Assembly (NCBI RefSeq): GCF_023715205.1
Contig: NZ_JAMBNR010000007.1
Coordinates: 62,001 to 126,000 of the forward strand
Direction: 5' to 3'
Length of the DNA stretch: 64,000 nt
Source: Mesobacillus maritimus
GTDB taxonomy: Bacteria; Bacillota; Bacilli; Bacillales; Cytobacillaceae
The position numbers and the translations under genes are program-made. Of this stretch, positions 56,811 to 64,000 are shown in pieces; the first letter of the stretch is position 1; each line of letters opens with the position of its first letter. Under the pieces are notes generated by a model. The model was given only the letters and a program-made list of their open reading frames with translations, did no database searches and had not been told where the DNA came from.

Positions 56811-57602
56811 GTGAATAAAATTAAAGTAGGCGTCGTGGACGATAATCGGGAACTTGTAGGGCTGCTTGAAGAGTATATATCTTCACAGGAAGACATGGAA
56901 GTGGTTGGTGTAGCTCATAATGGTCAAGATTGTCTTGAAATGTTAAATGAGGCGAAACCAGATGTATTGTTATTAGATATCATTATGCCACATCTAGATG
57001 GCTTAGCTGTTTTAGAAAAGCTACGTGATATGGGGAAACATGATTTGCATGTTATTATGTTAACTGCTTTTGGGCAAGAAGATGTAACGAAAAATGCCGT
57101 AGAGCTTGGAGCTTCTTATTTTATCTTGAAGCCTTTCGATATGGAAAACCTTGGTAGTCATATTCGTCAGGTAAGTGGGAAAGCAAAGACCCTGAGCCGT
57201 AAATCAGCCGGATCATCAAGTTATAAGCCGGTTGCAGAACAAAAGCCGAAAAACCTAGATGCTAGCATCACTAGTATTATTCATGAGATTGGTGTTCCTG
57301 CCCACATTAAGGGATATTTATATTTACGTGAAGCGATTTCGATGGTATTCAATGATATTGAATTGCTGGGATCTATCACAAAAGTTCTTTATCCTGACAT
57401 TGCTAAAAAATACAATACAACTGCAAGTCGTGTCGAAAGGGCTATTCGCCATGCGATTGAGGTTGCATGGAGCAGAGGAAATATTGAATCGATTTCATCG
57501 CTATTTGGCTATACCGTAAGTATGTCGAAGGCAAAGCCTACTAATTCTGAGTTTATCGCAATGGTTGCCGATAAACTTCGTTTGGAGCATAAGGCATCTT
57601 GA
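56811..57602 (+). CDS. spo0A: Sporulation master regulator Spo0A
   Basis: 263 residues. Receiver domain with acidic pair D10/D11, phosphorylation site D56 ([12 protein letters not shown]) and K108-region [11 protein letters not shown], then a linker and a DNA-binding domain beginning [24 protein letters not shown], nearly identical to B. subtilis. Phosphorylated through the phosphorelay, it activates or represses many genes. GTG at 56811 follows AGAGGAGG and gives the usual length; the frame upstream to 56736 overlaps the promoter. Confidence 0.98.
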   Translation: MNKIKVGVVDDNRELVGLLEEYISSQEDMEVVGVAHNGQDCLEMLNEAKPDVLLLDIIMPHLDGLAVLEKLRDMGKHDLHVIMLTAFGQEDVTKNAVELGASYFILKPFDMENLGSHIRQVSGKAKTLSRKSAGSSSYKPVAEQKPKNLDASITSIIHEIGVPAHIKGYLYLREAISMVFNDIELLGSITKVLYPDIAKKYNTTASRVERAIRHAIEVAWSRGNIESISSLFGYTVSMSKAKPTNSEFIAMVADKLRLEHKAS

Positions 57603-57684
57603 AAGGATGAAGAATAAATCAAATCCTTTTTTCGTATGATGAATCAAAAAGACATCCTTCCATACAATAGAAGGATGTTTCTTT
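57602..57684 (+). terminator. Terminators after spo0A
   Basis: Two hairpins: AAAGGAT / ATCCTTTTTT (57602-57631) right at the spo0A stop, and GACATCCTTC / GAAGGATGT with T-rich tail (57651-57682). Confidence 0.75.
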
Positions 57685-57703
57685 ATGGTTAGGATGTGGT
57701 CTT

Positions 57704-58426
57704 TTGACGCTTATTTTGGCTCACCGCGGTTTTTCCGCAGCATTTCCGGAAAATACAATGAGAGCTTTTGTGGAAGCAGAGTCTAACGGAGCTGACGGTC
57801 TTGAATTAGATGTACAAATGACTAAAGATGGAGAATTAGTTGTGATTCATGACGAAAAAGTGGATCGAACAACAGATGGAAAAGGGTTTGTTAAAGACCT
57901 TTCTGCGAAAGATATCCGCAAACTGGATGCCAGTATGCAAAAATTAACAACAAAAGAGTCAATTCCTTTTTTAAAAGAAGTATTTGATTGGTTAGCTGGG
58001 AACAAATTGGTGTGCAATGTAGAATTGAAAAACGGAAAAGTTCCTTATCCTGAGTTGGAGGAAAAAGTCATTGCTTTGGTTAAAGATTACGGTTTAGAAG
58101 AGCGAATTATCCTGTCATCTTTTAATCATTATAGCATCGTTCATGCTACGACTATCGCTCCAGAAATTGAGACTGCGCCATTACTTGCTGAGGGTCTTTA
58201 CATGCCTTGGGTGTATGCGAAAGCAATCCGGGCAAAAGGGTATCATCCACATTACCTCTCTGCCCGAGACGAACTGGTAAAACAGGCAATCGCAGAAAAT
58301 ATTAAGGTCCGACCTTACACAGTTAATAAACAGAGTGAAATGGTACGATTAATGAATATCGGCTGTCATGCTATTATTACCGATAAGCCAGATCACGCAT
58401 TGCAGATTCGAATGGATCTTGGATAA
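57704..58426 (+). CDS. yqiK: Glycerophosphodiester phosphodiesterase (YqiK type)
   Basis: 240 residues. The GDPD motif HRGFSAAFPENTMRAF and GADGLELDVQMTKDGELVVIHDEKVDRTTDG contain the metal- and phosphate-binding residues; NVELKNG completes the barrel site. It hydrolyses glycerophosphodiesters to glycerol-3-phosphate plus alcohol. No signal peptide, so it is cytoplasmic. TTG start at 57704 after AGGATG. It lies after spo0A as yqiK does in B. subtilis. Confidence 0.92.
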   Translation: MTLILAHRGFSAAFPENTMRAFVEAESNGADGLELDVQMTKDGELVVIHDEKVDRTTDGKGFVKDLSAKDIRKLDASMQKLTTKESIPFLKEVFDWLAGNKLVCNVELKNGKVPYPELEEKVIALVKDYGLEERIILSSFNHYSIVHATTIAPEIETAPLLAEGLYMPWVYAKAIRAKGYHPHYLSARDELVKQAIAENIKVRPYTVNKQSEMVRLMNIGCHAIITDKPDHALQIRMDLG

Positions 58427-58461
58427 AGTTTCTTTGCTCAAACTCGATGTTTCTTATTGAA

Positions 58462-58640
58462 AGGCTCTTTTCTCAAACTCTGGTGCTTTTTAGCATGAAA
58501 AATAATATTTAGCTATGATTTCATCCAAGGTAAGTGATAAGTGGAGAAAAGAGCTTAAATAATAAGCAATAAAACAGGAAAAAGCTTATTTCAAGTTAAA
58601 ATCGGCTTTAGGATTTTAACAACAATCTATATGAAAAAAC
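58462..58640 (+). repeat. MITE-like intergenic element, copy D
   Basis: About 179 bp. Left end AAGGCTCTTTTCTCAAACTC; near the right end the perfect hairpin GTTAAAATC-GGCTTTAG-GATTTTAAC then AACAATCTATATGAAAAAAC. The middle has a second GGAGAAAAGAGCTT, an inverted echo of the left end, suggesting a nested or rearranged copy. Confidence 0.72.
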
Positions 58641-58642
58641 GT

Positions 58643-58686
58643 AAAAAGATCGTGATGATTATTTATTCATCACGATCTTTTTTTGT
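58643..58686. terminator. Bidirectional terminator between repeat D and yqzF
   Basis: AAAAAGATCGTGATGA / TCATCACGATCTTTTT with a T7 tail; the right arm overlaps the end of the minus-strand DUF2627 gene. Confidence 0.9.
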
Positions 58687-58932
58687 TTTTGTGTCTGAAG
58701 GCAACCGAAATCTTGCTTGAACTTTATTTCTTTTACTGTCACGACGGAGAATAAAACCGGCAATAAAGCCAACACCTGCAATGAAAAGCAGCAAACCTAT
58801 TAAGAATTGAAGCCATAGAAGTGTAAATGGTGGTTGTATGATGCCAAAGACCATGTCACGCATAAGTTTGACCCCGTATGCCGCAAATACACCAGGGATG
58901 ACCATTATTATCAGAGCAATGAATCTAATCAT
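58663..58932 (-). CDS. yqzF: DUF2627 family membrane protein (YqzF)
   Basis: 89 residues with two membrane helices ([21 protein letters not shown] and [25 protein letters not shown]) and a basic charged tail ([18 protein letters not shown]). Start ATG 58932 with AGAAAGGG upstream; a longer frame from 58971 has no ribosome site. Divergent from bkdR. Function unknown. Confidence 0.85.
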   Translation of the reverse strand: MIRFIALIIMVIPGVFAAYGVKLMRDMVFGIIQPPFTLLWLQFLIGLLLFIAGVGFIAGFILRRDSKRNKVQARFRLPSDTKTKKDRDE

Positions 58933-59082
58933 AAGGATACCCTTTCTTTTACATGCTGTCCTACAAATCATAAATCAATGGTGCTATTTGTCAAGAGTTT
59001 CGTTTTTATCTGGAATGCACCTGCAAAATCATTCATACTAAAGATATCAAAGCTTGAAAATTTTTTCATGGGGGTCTGGTGC

Positions 59083-61128
59083 ATGCAAAAGATTATGATA
59101 GTTGGTGGTGGAAAAGGTGGAAATGCAATTCTGGGGATGCTTAAACAAACAGCAGAAATTATTGTAGTTGTTGATAAGAACCCGAATGCTCCAGCAATCC
59201 TTCGTGCTAAAGAATTGGGTGTTCAAACGGGGGAGAATTGGCAAGACTTTCTAACAGAGGAACTTGATTTAGTGATTGAGGTAACTGGGAATCCCGAAGT
59301 ATATAAAAGAATAAATGAAATGCGAAGGAAAAATACAATTGTTGTGCCAGCTAGTGTCGCTTATATGATTTCTACCCTAATGGAAGAGAGAGAGAACCTA
59401 ATTAATAGGTTAAGACATGAAACCTACAAACACGACCTTATCTTTAATTCTAGTGGAGATGGGATGATTGTTGTTGATAATGAAACGAAAATTACCCTTT
59501 TTAATCGAAGTGCTTCAAAAATAATTGGGATAGCAGCTGAGAATGCTGTGGGTAGGCCTATTAAAGAAATTGTTCCAGAAAGCCGACTTCCGTATATTAT
59601 GGGTTCTAGGAGAACAGAAACAAACCAGGAGTTTATCTTTCGTAATGGTCAGAAAATCATAACAACAAGGATTCCAATGATTGACGAAAAAGACCGTGTA
59701 ATTGGTGCCTTCGCAGTGTTTAAAGAGATTACTGAAGTAGTTGAATTGGCTGGTGAAATCACTAATTTGAAGGAAATCCAAACGATGTTGGAGGCAATTA
59801 TCCAATCTAGTGAAGAAGCAATTTCTGTTGTTGATGAGCAAGGAAAAGGAATTATGATCAATCGTGCTTACACGAGAATTACTGGTTTAACGGAAGAGGA
59901 GGTAATTGGGAGGCCCGCGACTGCTGATATTTATGAAGGGGAAAGCATGCATATGAAGGTCCTCGAAACAAGAAGACCTGTTCGAGGTGTTGCGATGAGA
60001 GTTGGCCCAAAGAAAAGGGAAGTGTTTGTCAATGTTGCTCCTATTATCGTTGACGGTAAATTAAAAGGGAGTGTAGGTGTCATCCATGATATGTCTGAGA
60101 TTCAAAGTTTGAATAGAGAGTTAACGAGAGCAAGACAAATCATCAGGACGTTGGAAGCGAAGTACACCTTTCAAGATATCATCGGTGAGTCAGAGGAAAT
60201 GAAAATTGCTATAGAGCAGGCCCGCTTAGGGGCAAAAACACCGGCAACGGTTCTCTTGCGAGGAGAATCAGGTACGGGAAAAGAATTGTTTGCTCATGCC
60301 ATACATAATGAAAGTGATCGGAAGTTTAATAAGTTTATTCGGGTAAATTGTGCAGCGATTACAGACTCTTTGCTTGAAAGTGAGTTATTTGGTTATGAGG
60401 AAGGTGCGTTCTCTGGGGCTAAACGAGGAGGCAAGCGTGGTTTTTTTGAGGAGGCAAACAATGGCAGTATTTTTCTAGATGAAATTGGTGAGCTTCCAGC
60501 CAATACACAAGCAAAATTATTGAGGGTATTGCAGGAAAAAGAAATCGTTCGTGTTGGTGGTACAAAAGCAATCCCAATTAATGTACGTGTGATTGCTGCT
60601 ACAAATATTAATTTAGAAAAAGCCATTGCGAAGGGGAGTTTTCGTGAAGACCTTTATTACAGGTTAAATAGAATGCCGATACACATTCCACCCTTAAGAT
60701 TACGAAAAGAGGATATCCCAAGCTTATGCGAACGACTCATTTATAAGATTAATCAAGATTATGGTCGAAATGTCGAGAGGGTTTCGGAGCAAGCTTTCAA
60801 AAGATTAATGAGTTACAACTGGCCTGGAAATGTACGTGAATTAGAGAACGTTCTTGGCAGAGCGATTATTTTTATGAACTATTATGAAACTGAAATACAA
60901 AAGCATCACCTTCCTGAATTAATAGGAAATCAATTTGTTTTCTCTGCTATTGAAGAAACGCAACCAAAAATAGAGGAAACGTTGGCCGAGCAATTAAAGC
61001 AGCATGAATCGAAAATCATAAAAGCGACGCTTGTTAAACTGAAAGGAAACAAAACAGCTACTGCGAATGCTTTAGGCATATCAGTAAGAAGTTTGTATTA
61101 CAAATTAGAAAAGTTAGGTCTTGAATAA
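59083..61128 (+). CDS. bkdR: Sigma-54-dependent transcriptional activator BkdR
   Basis: 681 residues. N-terminal Rossmann-like domain ([19 protein letters not shown]), two PAS domains (about 110-220 and 235-350), the AAA+ domain with Walker A GESGTGKE (from G394) and the sigma-54 contact loop GAFSGA (from G441), and a Fis-type HTH at the C-terminus ([18 protein letters not shown]). It activates the branched-chain keto acid operon that follows. Start ATG 59083 after GGGGGT; a long upstream frame overlaps yqzF and is not conserved. Confidence 0.95.
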   Translation: MQKIMIVGGGKGGNAILGMLKQTAEIIVVVDKNPNAPAILRAKELGVQTGENWQDFLTEELDLVIEVTGNPEVYKRINEMRRKNTIVVPASVAYMISTLMEERENLINRLRHETYKHDLIFNSSGDGMIVVDNETKITLFNRSASKIIGIAAENAVGRPIKEIVPESRLPYIMGSRRTETNQEFIFRNGQKIITTRIPMIDEKDRVIGAFAVFKEITEVVELAGEITNLKEIQTMLEAIIQSSEEAISVVDEQGKGIMINRAYTRITGLTEEEVIGRPATADIYEGESMHMKVLETRRPVRGVAMRVGPKKREVFVNVAPIIVDGKLKGSVGVIHDMSEIQSLNRELTRARQIIRTLEAKYTFQDIIGESEEMKIAIEQARLGAKTPATVLLRGESGTGKELFAHAIHNESDRKFNKFIRVNCAAITDSLLESELFGYEEGAFSGAKRGGKRGFFEEANNGSIFLDEIGELPANTQAKLLRVLQEKEIVRVGGTKAIPINVRVIAATNINLEKAIAKGSFREDLYYRLNRMPIHIPPLRLRKEDIPSLCERLIYKINQDYGRNVERVSEQAFKRLMSYNWPGNVRELENVLGRAIIFMNYYETEIQKHHLPELIGNQFVFSAIEETQPKIEETLAEQLKQHESKIIKATLVKLKGNKTATANALGISVRSLYYKLEKLGLE

Positions 61129-61135
61129 AATAGCA

Positions 61136-61168
61136 TGCAATATTTTTCATAATATGAAAAATATTGCA
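61136..61168 (+). promoter_or_regulatory. Perfect palindromic activator site (probable BkdR UAS)
   Basis: TGCAATATTTTTCATA and its exact complement TATGAAAAATATTGCA separated by one A. It lies 43 bp upstream of the -24 element, just after the bkdR stop, as expected for an enhancer-like site bound by a Fis-type HTH dimer. Confidence 0.85.
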
Positions 61169-61210
61169 GGGAGGATATTTAAGACTGTTGTTGAGATAGG
61201 GTTTAGTTTT

Positions 61211-61226
61211 TGGCATGGATATTGCA
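61211..61226 (+). promoter_or_regulatory. Sigma-54 (-24/-12) promoter of the ptb-bcd-buk operon
   Basis: TGGCAT-GGATA-TTGCA matches the consensus TGGCAC-N5-TTGCW with the invariant GG and GC twelve bases apart. The ptb start is 51 bases downstream. Confidence 0.9.
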
Positions 61227-61276
61227 TATTAAAGTATGAAATGGTAAATAGAATCGAAAGGATTGAAAGCCTTTAC

Positions 61277-62200
61277 ATGAATTTCAACCAACTAGTAGAA
61301 AAGGCAGAAAAACGAAATAAACAAACAATTGCAGTAGCTGCTGCAGAAGATATAGAGGTGTTGGAGGCTGTTTTAACTGCATTAAAAATGGGGTTAGCAA
61401 AGTTTTTGTTATTCGGGAATAAAACGGAAATCAATAGGTTGATGGCAAAAAATTATCCTGAGTTAAAACAACATCCTGACTTAGAAATTATTCACAGTGA
61501 TACGAGTCAGGTTGCCGCCTTGAAGGCTGTGCAGGCAGTTCGAAACAAACAAGCAGATGTGTTAATGAAAGGAAATCTTGCAACAAGCATCATTTTAAAA
61601 GCGGTATTAAATAAAGAAACAGGGTTAAGATCGGGTAAAGTGCTATCACATTTAGCTGTATTTGAATTCCAAAATTATAAAAAGTGGATATTATTGACAG
61701 ATGCAGCAATGAATATTGCACCAACAGTGGAGCAAAAAGCGGAGATTATCATCAACGCGGTTACTGTGGCAAACGCACTAGAAATTCGCAAGCCAAAGGT
61801 GGTACCTTTGGCTGCTATCGAGACAGTAAACCCAGCAATGAGTGCCACTATGGATGCAGCGATACTGACTCAAATGAATCAACGAGGTCAGATTGCAAAT
61901 TGTATTGTCGACGGACCACTTGCTCTTGATGTGGCCATTTCACCATTTGCTGCTGAACATAAAAAAATAAACAGTAAAGTTGCTGGGGATGCCGATATTT
62001 TAGTTGTTCCATCCATAGAGGTAGGAAATGTGCTTTATAAATCATTTGTTTACTTCGCTAAAGCTCGAGTTGGGGCTGTTGTAACAGGGGCTACTGCACC
62101 TATTGTATTAACGTCTAGGTCCGATTCAGCGGAAAGTAAATTGTTATCACTAATACTTGCCGTCTGTACGACAGAGAATAGAGATTTAGGAGGAAATTAA
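61277..62200 (+). CDS. ptb: Phosphate butyryltransferase (branched-chain acyl-CoA)
   Basis: 307 residues, Pta/Ptb family. Motifs [69 protein letters not shown] and [14 protein letters not shown] agree with B. subtilis Ptb/YqiS. It converts isobutyryl-, isovaleryl- or 2-methylbutyryl-CoA to acyl phosphate. ATG 61277 matches the conserved N-terminus, though the ribosome site (GAAAGG) is weak; the frame upstream contains the promoter and is not coding. Confidence 0.94.
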   Translation: MNFNQLVEKAEKRNKQTIAVAAAEDIEVLEAVLTALKMGLAKFLLFGNKTEINRLMAKNYPELKQHPDLEIIHSDTSQVAALKAVQAVRNKQADVLMKGNLATSIILKAVLNKETGLRSGKVLSHLAVFEFQNYKKWILLTDAAMNIAPTVEQKAEIIINAVTVANALEIRKPKVVPLAAIETVNPAMSATMDAAILTQMNQRGQIANCIVDGPLALDVAISPFAAEHKKINSKVAGDADILVVPSIEVGNVLYKSFVYFAKARVGAVVTGATAPIVLTSRSDSAESKLLSLILAVCTTENRDLGGN

Positions 62201-62201
62201 G

Positions 62202-63299
62202 ATGGAAATTTTTACTTATCTTGAGAAATACGATTATGAGCAACTTATATTCTGCCAAGACAAACAATCAGGTTTAAAAGCGATTATCGCAATTCATGAT
62301 ACGACTCTTGGACCTGCTTTAGGTGGGACTAGAATGTGGACTTATACCTCAGAAGAGGCTGCGATTGAAGATGCCCTTCGTTTAGCAAAGGGGATGACTT
62401 ATAAAAATGCAGCTGCAGGACTAAATTTGGGTGGCGGAAAAACCGTTATTATTGGAGACCCGCGAAAGGATAAAAATGAAGAGATGTTTCGTGCCTTTGG
62501 TCGGTATATCCAAGGTTTAAATGGTCGATATATAACGGCAGAGGATGTTGGAACGACGGTAGCGGATATGGACTTGATTCATGAAGAAACAGATTATGTG
62601 ACAGGAATTTCACCCGCGTTTGGGTCATCAGGGAATCCTTCCCCAGTAACAGCTTTTGGTGTTTATCGAGGCATGAAAGCAGCTGCAAAAGAAGCCTTTG
62701 GTACTGATAACCTTGAAGGGAAAGTGATTGCAGTTCAAGGCGTAGGGAATGTAGCGTATAATCTGTGTCGGCATTTGCATCAGGAAGGAGCAAAGCTAAT
62801 CGTAACAGATATTAATAAAGAAGCAGTCCGACGAGCGGTTGAGGACTTTGGTGCGAAACCTGTGGACCCTGAGGAAATTTATAGTGTTGAATGTGATATT
62901 TATGCACCATGTGCTCTTGGAGCCGTCCTTAATGATGACACCATTCCACAATTAAAAGCCAAAGTCATCGCGGGTGCAGCAAATAATCAGTTGAAGGATA
63001 CGAAACATGGCGATTTAATTCATGATTTAGGAATCGTTTATGCGCCGGATTATGTCATCAACGCTGGTGGGGTAATTAATGTTGCGGATGAGCTATACGG
63101 ATATAACCAAGAACGAGCTATGAAAAAGGTTGAGCAGATCTATAACAATATAGAAAAAGTGATTGAAATTGCTAAACGAGATCAAATTCCAACATATATG
63201 GCAGCAGACAGAATGGCAGAGGAACGTATTGAAAGAATGAGAAATTCACGAAGTCAATTTTTACAAAATGGTCATCATATTTTAAGTCGTCGTGGGTAG
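62202..63299 (+). CDS. bcd: Leucine dehydrogenase (branched-chain amino acid dehydrogenase)
   Basis: 365 residues. [45 protein letters not shown] holds the catalytic lysines, and [20 protein letters not shown] the NAD-binding site; [19 protein letters not shown] is typical. It deaminates Leu, Val and Ile to 2-oxo acids. AGGAGG precedes the ATG one base after the ptb stop. Confidence 0.97.
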   Translation: MEIFTYLEKYDYEQLIFCQDKQSGLKAIIAIHDTTLGPALGGTRMWTYTSEEAAIEDALRLAKGMTYKNAAAGLNLGGGKTVIIGDPRKDKNEEMFRAFGRYIQGLNGRYITAEDVGTTVADMDLIHEETDYVTGISPAFGSSGNPSPVTAFGVYRGMKAAAKEAFGTDNLEGKVIAVQGVGNVAYNLCRHLHQEGAKLIVTDINKEAVRRAVEDFGAKPVDPEEIYSVECDIYAPCALGAVLNDDTIPQLKAKVIAGAANNQLKDTKHGDLIHDLGIVYAPDYVINAGGVINVADELYGYNQERAMKKVEQIYNNIEKVIEIAKRDQIPTYMAADRMAEERIERMRNSRSQFLQNGHHILSRRG

Positions 63300-63316
63300 C
63301 CTCCTGGTAATTAAAG

Positions 63317-63428
63317 GATGTTTTCGTAAAGATTGTTTTTTCTCATAAAATGTAGCTGTTTTTTGAGAAATTTAGCTTGTTTAGACGTTTTTTTGTTTTA
63401 AAAGCTACAAAGGTTGAGAAAAGAGCCT
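63317..63428 (-). repeat. MITE-like intergenic element, copy E (inverted)
   Basis: About 112 bp in reverse orientation: it begins GGATGTTTTCGTAAAGATTG and ends GGTTGAGAAAAGAGCC, the complements of the family's right and left ends. It lacks the GTTAAAATC hairpin. It lies inside the bcd-buk gap of the sigma-54 operon. Confidence 0.7.
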
Positions 63429-63478
63429 AATTAAAAGATTTTGATGGGTATAGAGGGCTAAATATGGAGGTTAAGAAA

Positions 63479-64000
63479 TTGCAACAGATGGAATATCGCA
63501 TCCTTGTAATTAATCCGGGTTCGACATCAACAAAGATAGGTGTTTTCACCAATGATATCCCGCTTTTTGAAAAAACAATTCGCCATGACCTTGAATTGAT
63601 GCAAACTTTTGAGAATATCACAGAACAATATGAATTTCGTAAAAACATCATATTGGAGACGTTAGATATTCAAGGGATAAATGTATCAAAATTAAATGCA
63701 GTTTGTGGTCGAGGTGGGCTCCTACGACCAATCCAAGGGGGAACCTTTTCAGTTAATAATCAAATGCTCGAAGATTTGAAAACGGGATATTTTGGTCAAC
63801 ATGCATCTAATTTAGGTGGCATTCTTGCTTCTGAAATTGCAACCGGCTTAAATATACCGGCTTATATCGTGGATCCAGTTGTTGTTGATGAACTTGATGA
63901 GATTGCACGAATTTCAGGTTTTCCACTCATAAAAAGGAAAAGTATATTCCATGCGCTAAATCAAAAAGCGGTTGCACGGCGCGTTGCCAGAGAAAAGAAC
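63479..64000 (+). CDS. buk: Butyrate kinase, N-terminal part
   Basis: 174 codons present; the gene runs past the window end. [19 protein letters not shown] is the acetate/butyrate kinase phosphate-binding signature; [38 protein letters not shown] and [17 protein letters not shown] match Buk. It makes ATP from butyryl- or branched acyl phosphate produced by Ptb. TTG at 63479 lies eight bases after GGAGG; ATG 63488 is a possible alternative. Confidence 0.95.
   Translation, partial: MQQMEYRILVINPGSTSTKIGVFTNDIPLFEKTIRHDLELMQTFENITEQYEFRKNIILETLDIQGINVSKLNAVCGRGGLLRPIQGGTFSVNNQMLEDLKTGYFGQHASNLGGILASEIATGLNIPAYIVDPVVVDELDEIARISGFPLIKRKSIFHALNQKAVARRVAREKN

Overview
The window is a low-GC Firmicute chromosome segment from an endospore-forming member of Bacillaceae (Bacillus sensu lato, but not B. 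subtilis itself). The evidence is the gene content (spoIIIA operon, spoIVB, spo0A, splB, comG, a SpoVAF-type germination protein), strong Shine-Dalgarno sequences, frequent TTG/GTG starts, and gene order close to the B. subtilis pst-yqg-comG-gcv-yqh-spoIIIA-acc-spo0A-bkd stretch as I remember it. It is essentially core genome. I see no rRNA or tRNA genes, no prophage, no complete insertion sequence and no CRISPR array.

Layout. 1-1240: the end of pstB, then phoU and rpmG. 1500-13700: folate salvage (5-formyl-THF cyclo-ligase), a DUF92 membrane protein, ldh, the rhomboid protease gluP, a stand-alone SpoVAF-like germination protein, yqgQ-glcK, small yqg genes, an MBL hydrolase and a MidA-type methyltransferase. 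13700-19300: two minus-strand genes (DUF2626 and a Cys-rich HTH regulator), then the seven-gene comG pseudopilus operon and yqzE. 19360-21820: yqhG/yqhH on the minus strand. 21990-26200: a tandem glycine riboswitch controlling gcvT-gcvPA-gcvPB. 26460-35830: rhodanese yqhL, lipM, an NrdR-type operator with the B12-dependent RNR nrdJ, splB, yqhO, yqhP, yqhR, pepP-like yqhT and efp. 35830-37640: a 1.8-kb gene-poor stretch with a decayed rhodanese lipoprotein gene, a 52-codon small gene and an interspersed repeat. 37640-42810: the spoIIIAA-AH operon behind a clear sigma-E promoter. 43050-52690: accBC-yqhY, nusB, folD, xseAB-ispA-dxs-tlyA. 52920-57600: ahrC-recN, spoIVB, spo0A. 57700-64000: a glycerophosphodiesterase, DUF2627, then bkdR and the sigma-54-dependent branched-chain acid operon ptb-bcd-buk (buk runs off the window).

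How the genes work together. Glycine cleavage (gcv) and octanoyl transfer (lipM) meet at lipoylated GcvH. FolD and the cyclo-ligase feed one-carbon pools. SpoIIIAA-AH forms the mother-cell channel complex, SpoIVB is the forespore signalling protease and Spo0A the master regulator, so three layers of sporulation control lie within 20 kb. Leucine dehydrogenase, phosphate butyryltransferase and butyrate kinase convert branched-chain amino acids to branched acyl-CoA/acid, controlled by BkdR.

The least explained structure is a family of about 100-185 bp intergenic elements with imperfect terminal inverted repeats (at least five copies plus a tail-to-tail pair), which looks like a MITE. Other items to check are an ATT start for spoIIIAD, a FapR-like operator on the accBC promoter, and absence of the tapA-sipW-tasA-sinRI module from its expected place between yqzE and yqhG.
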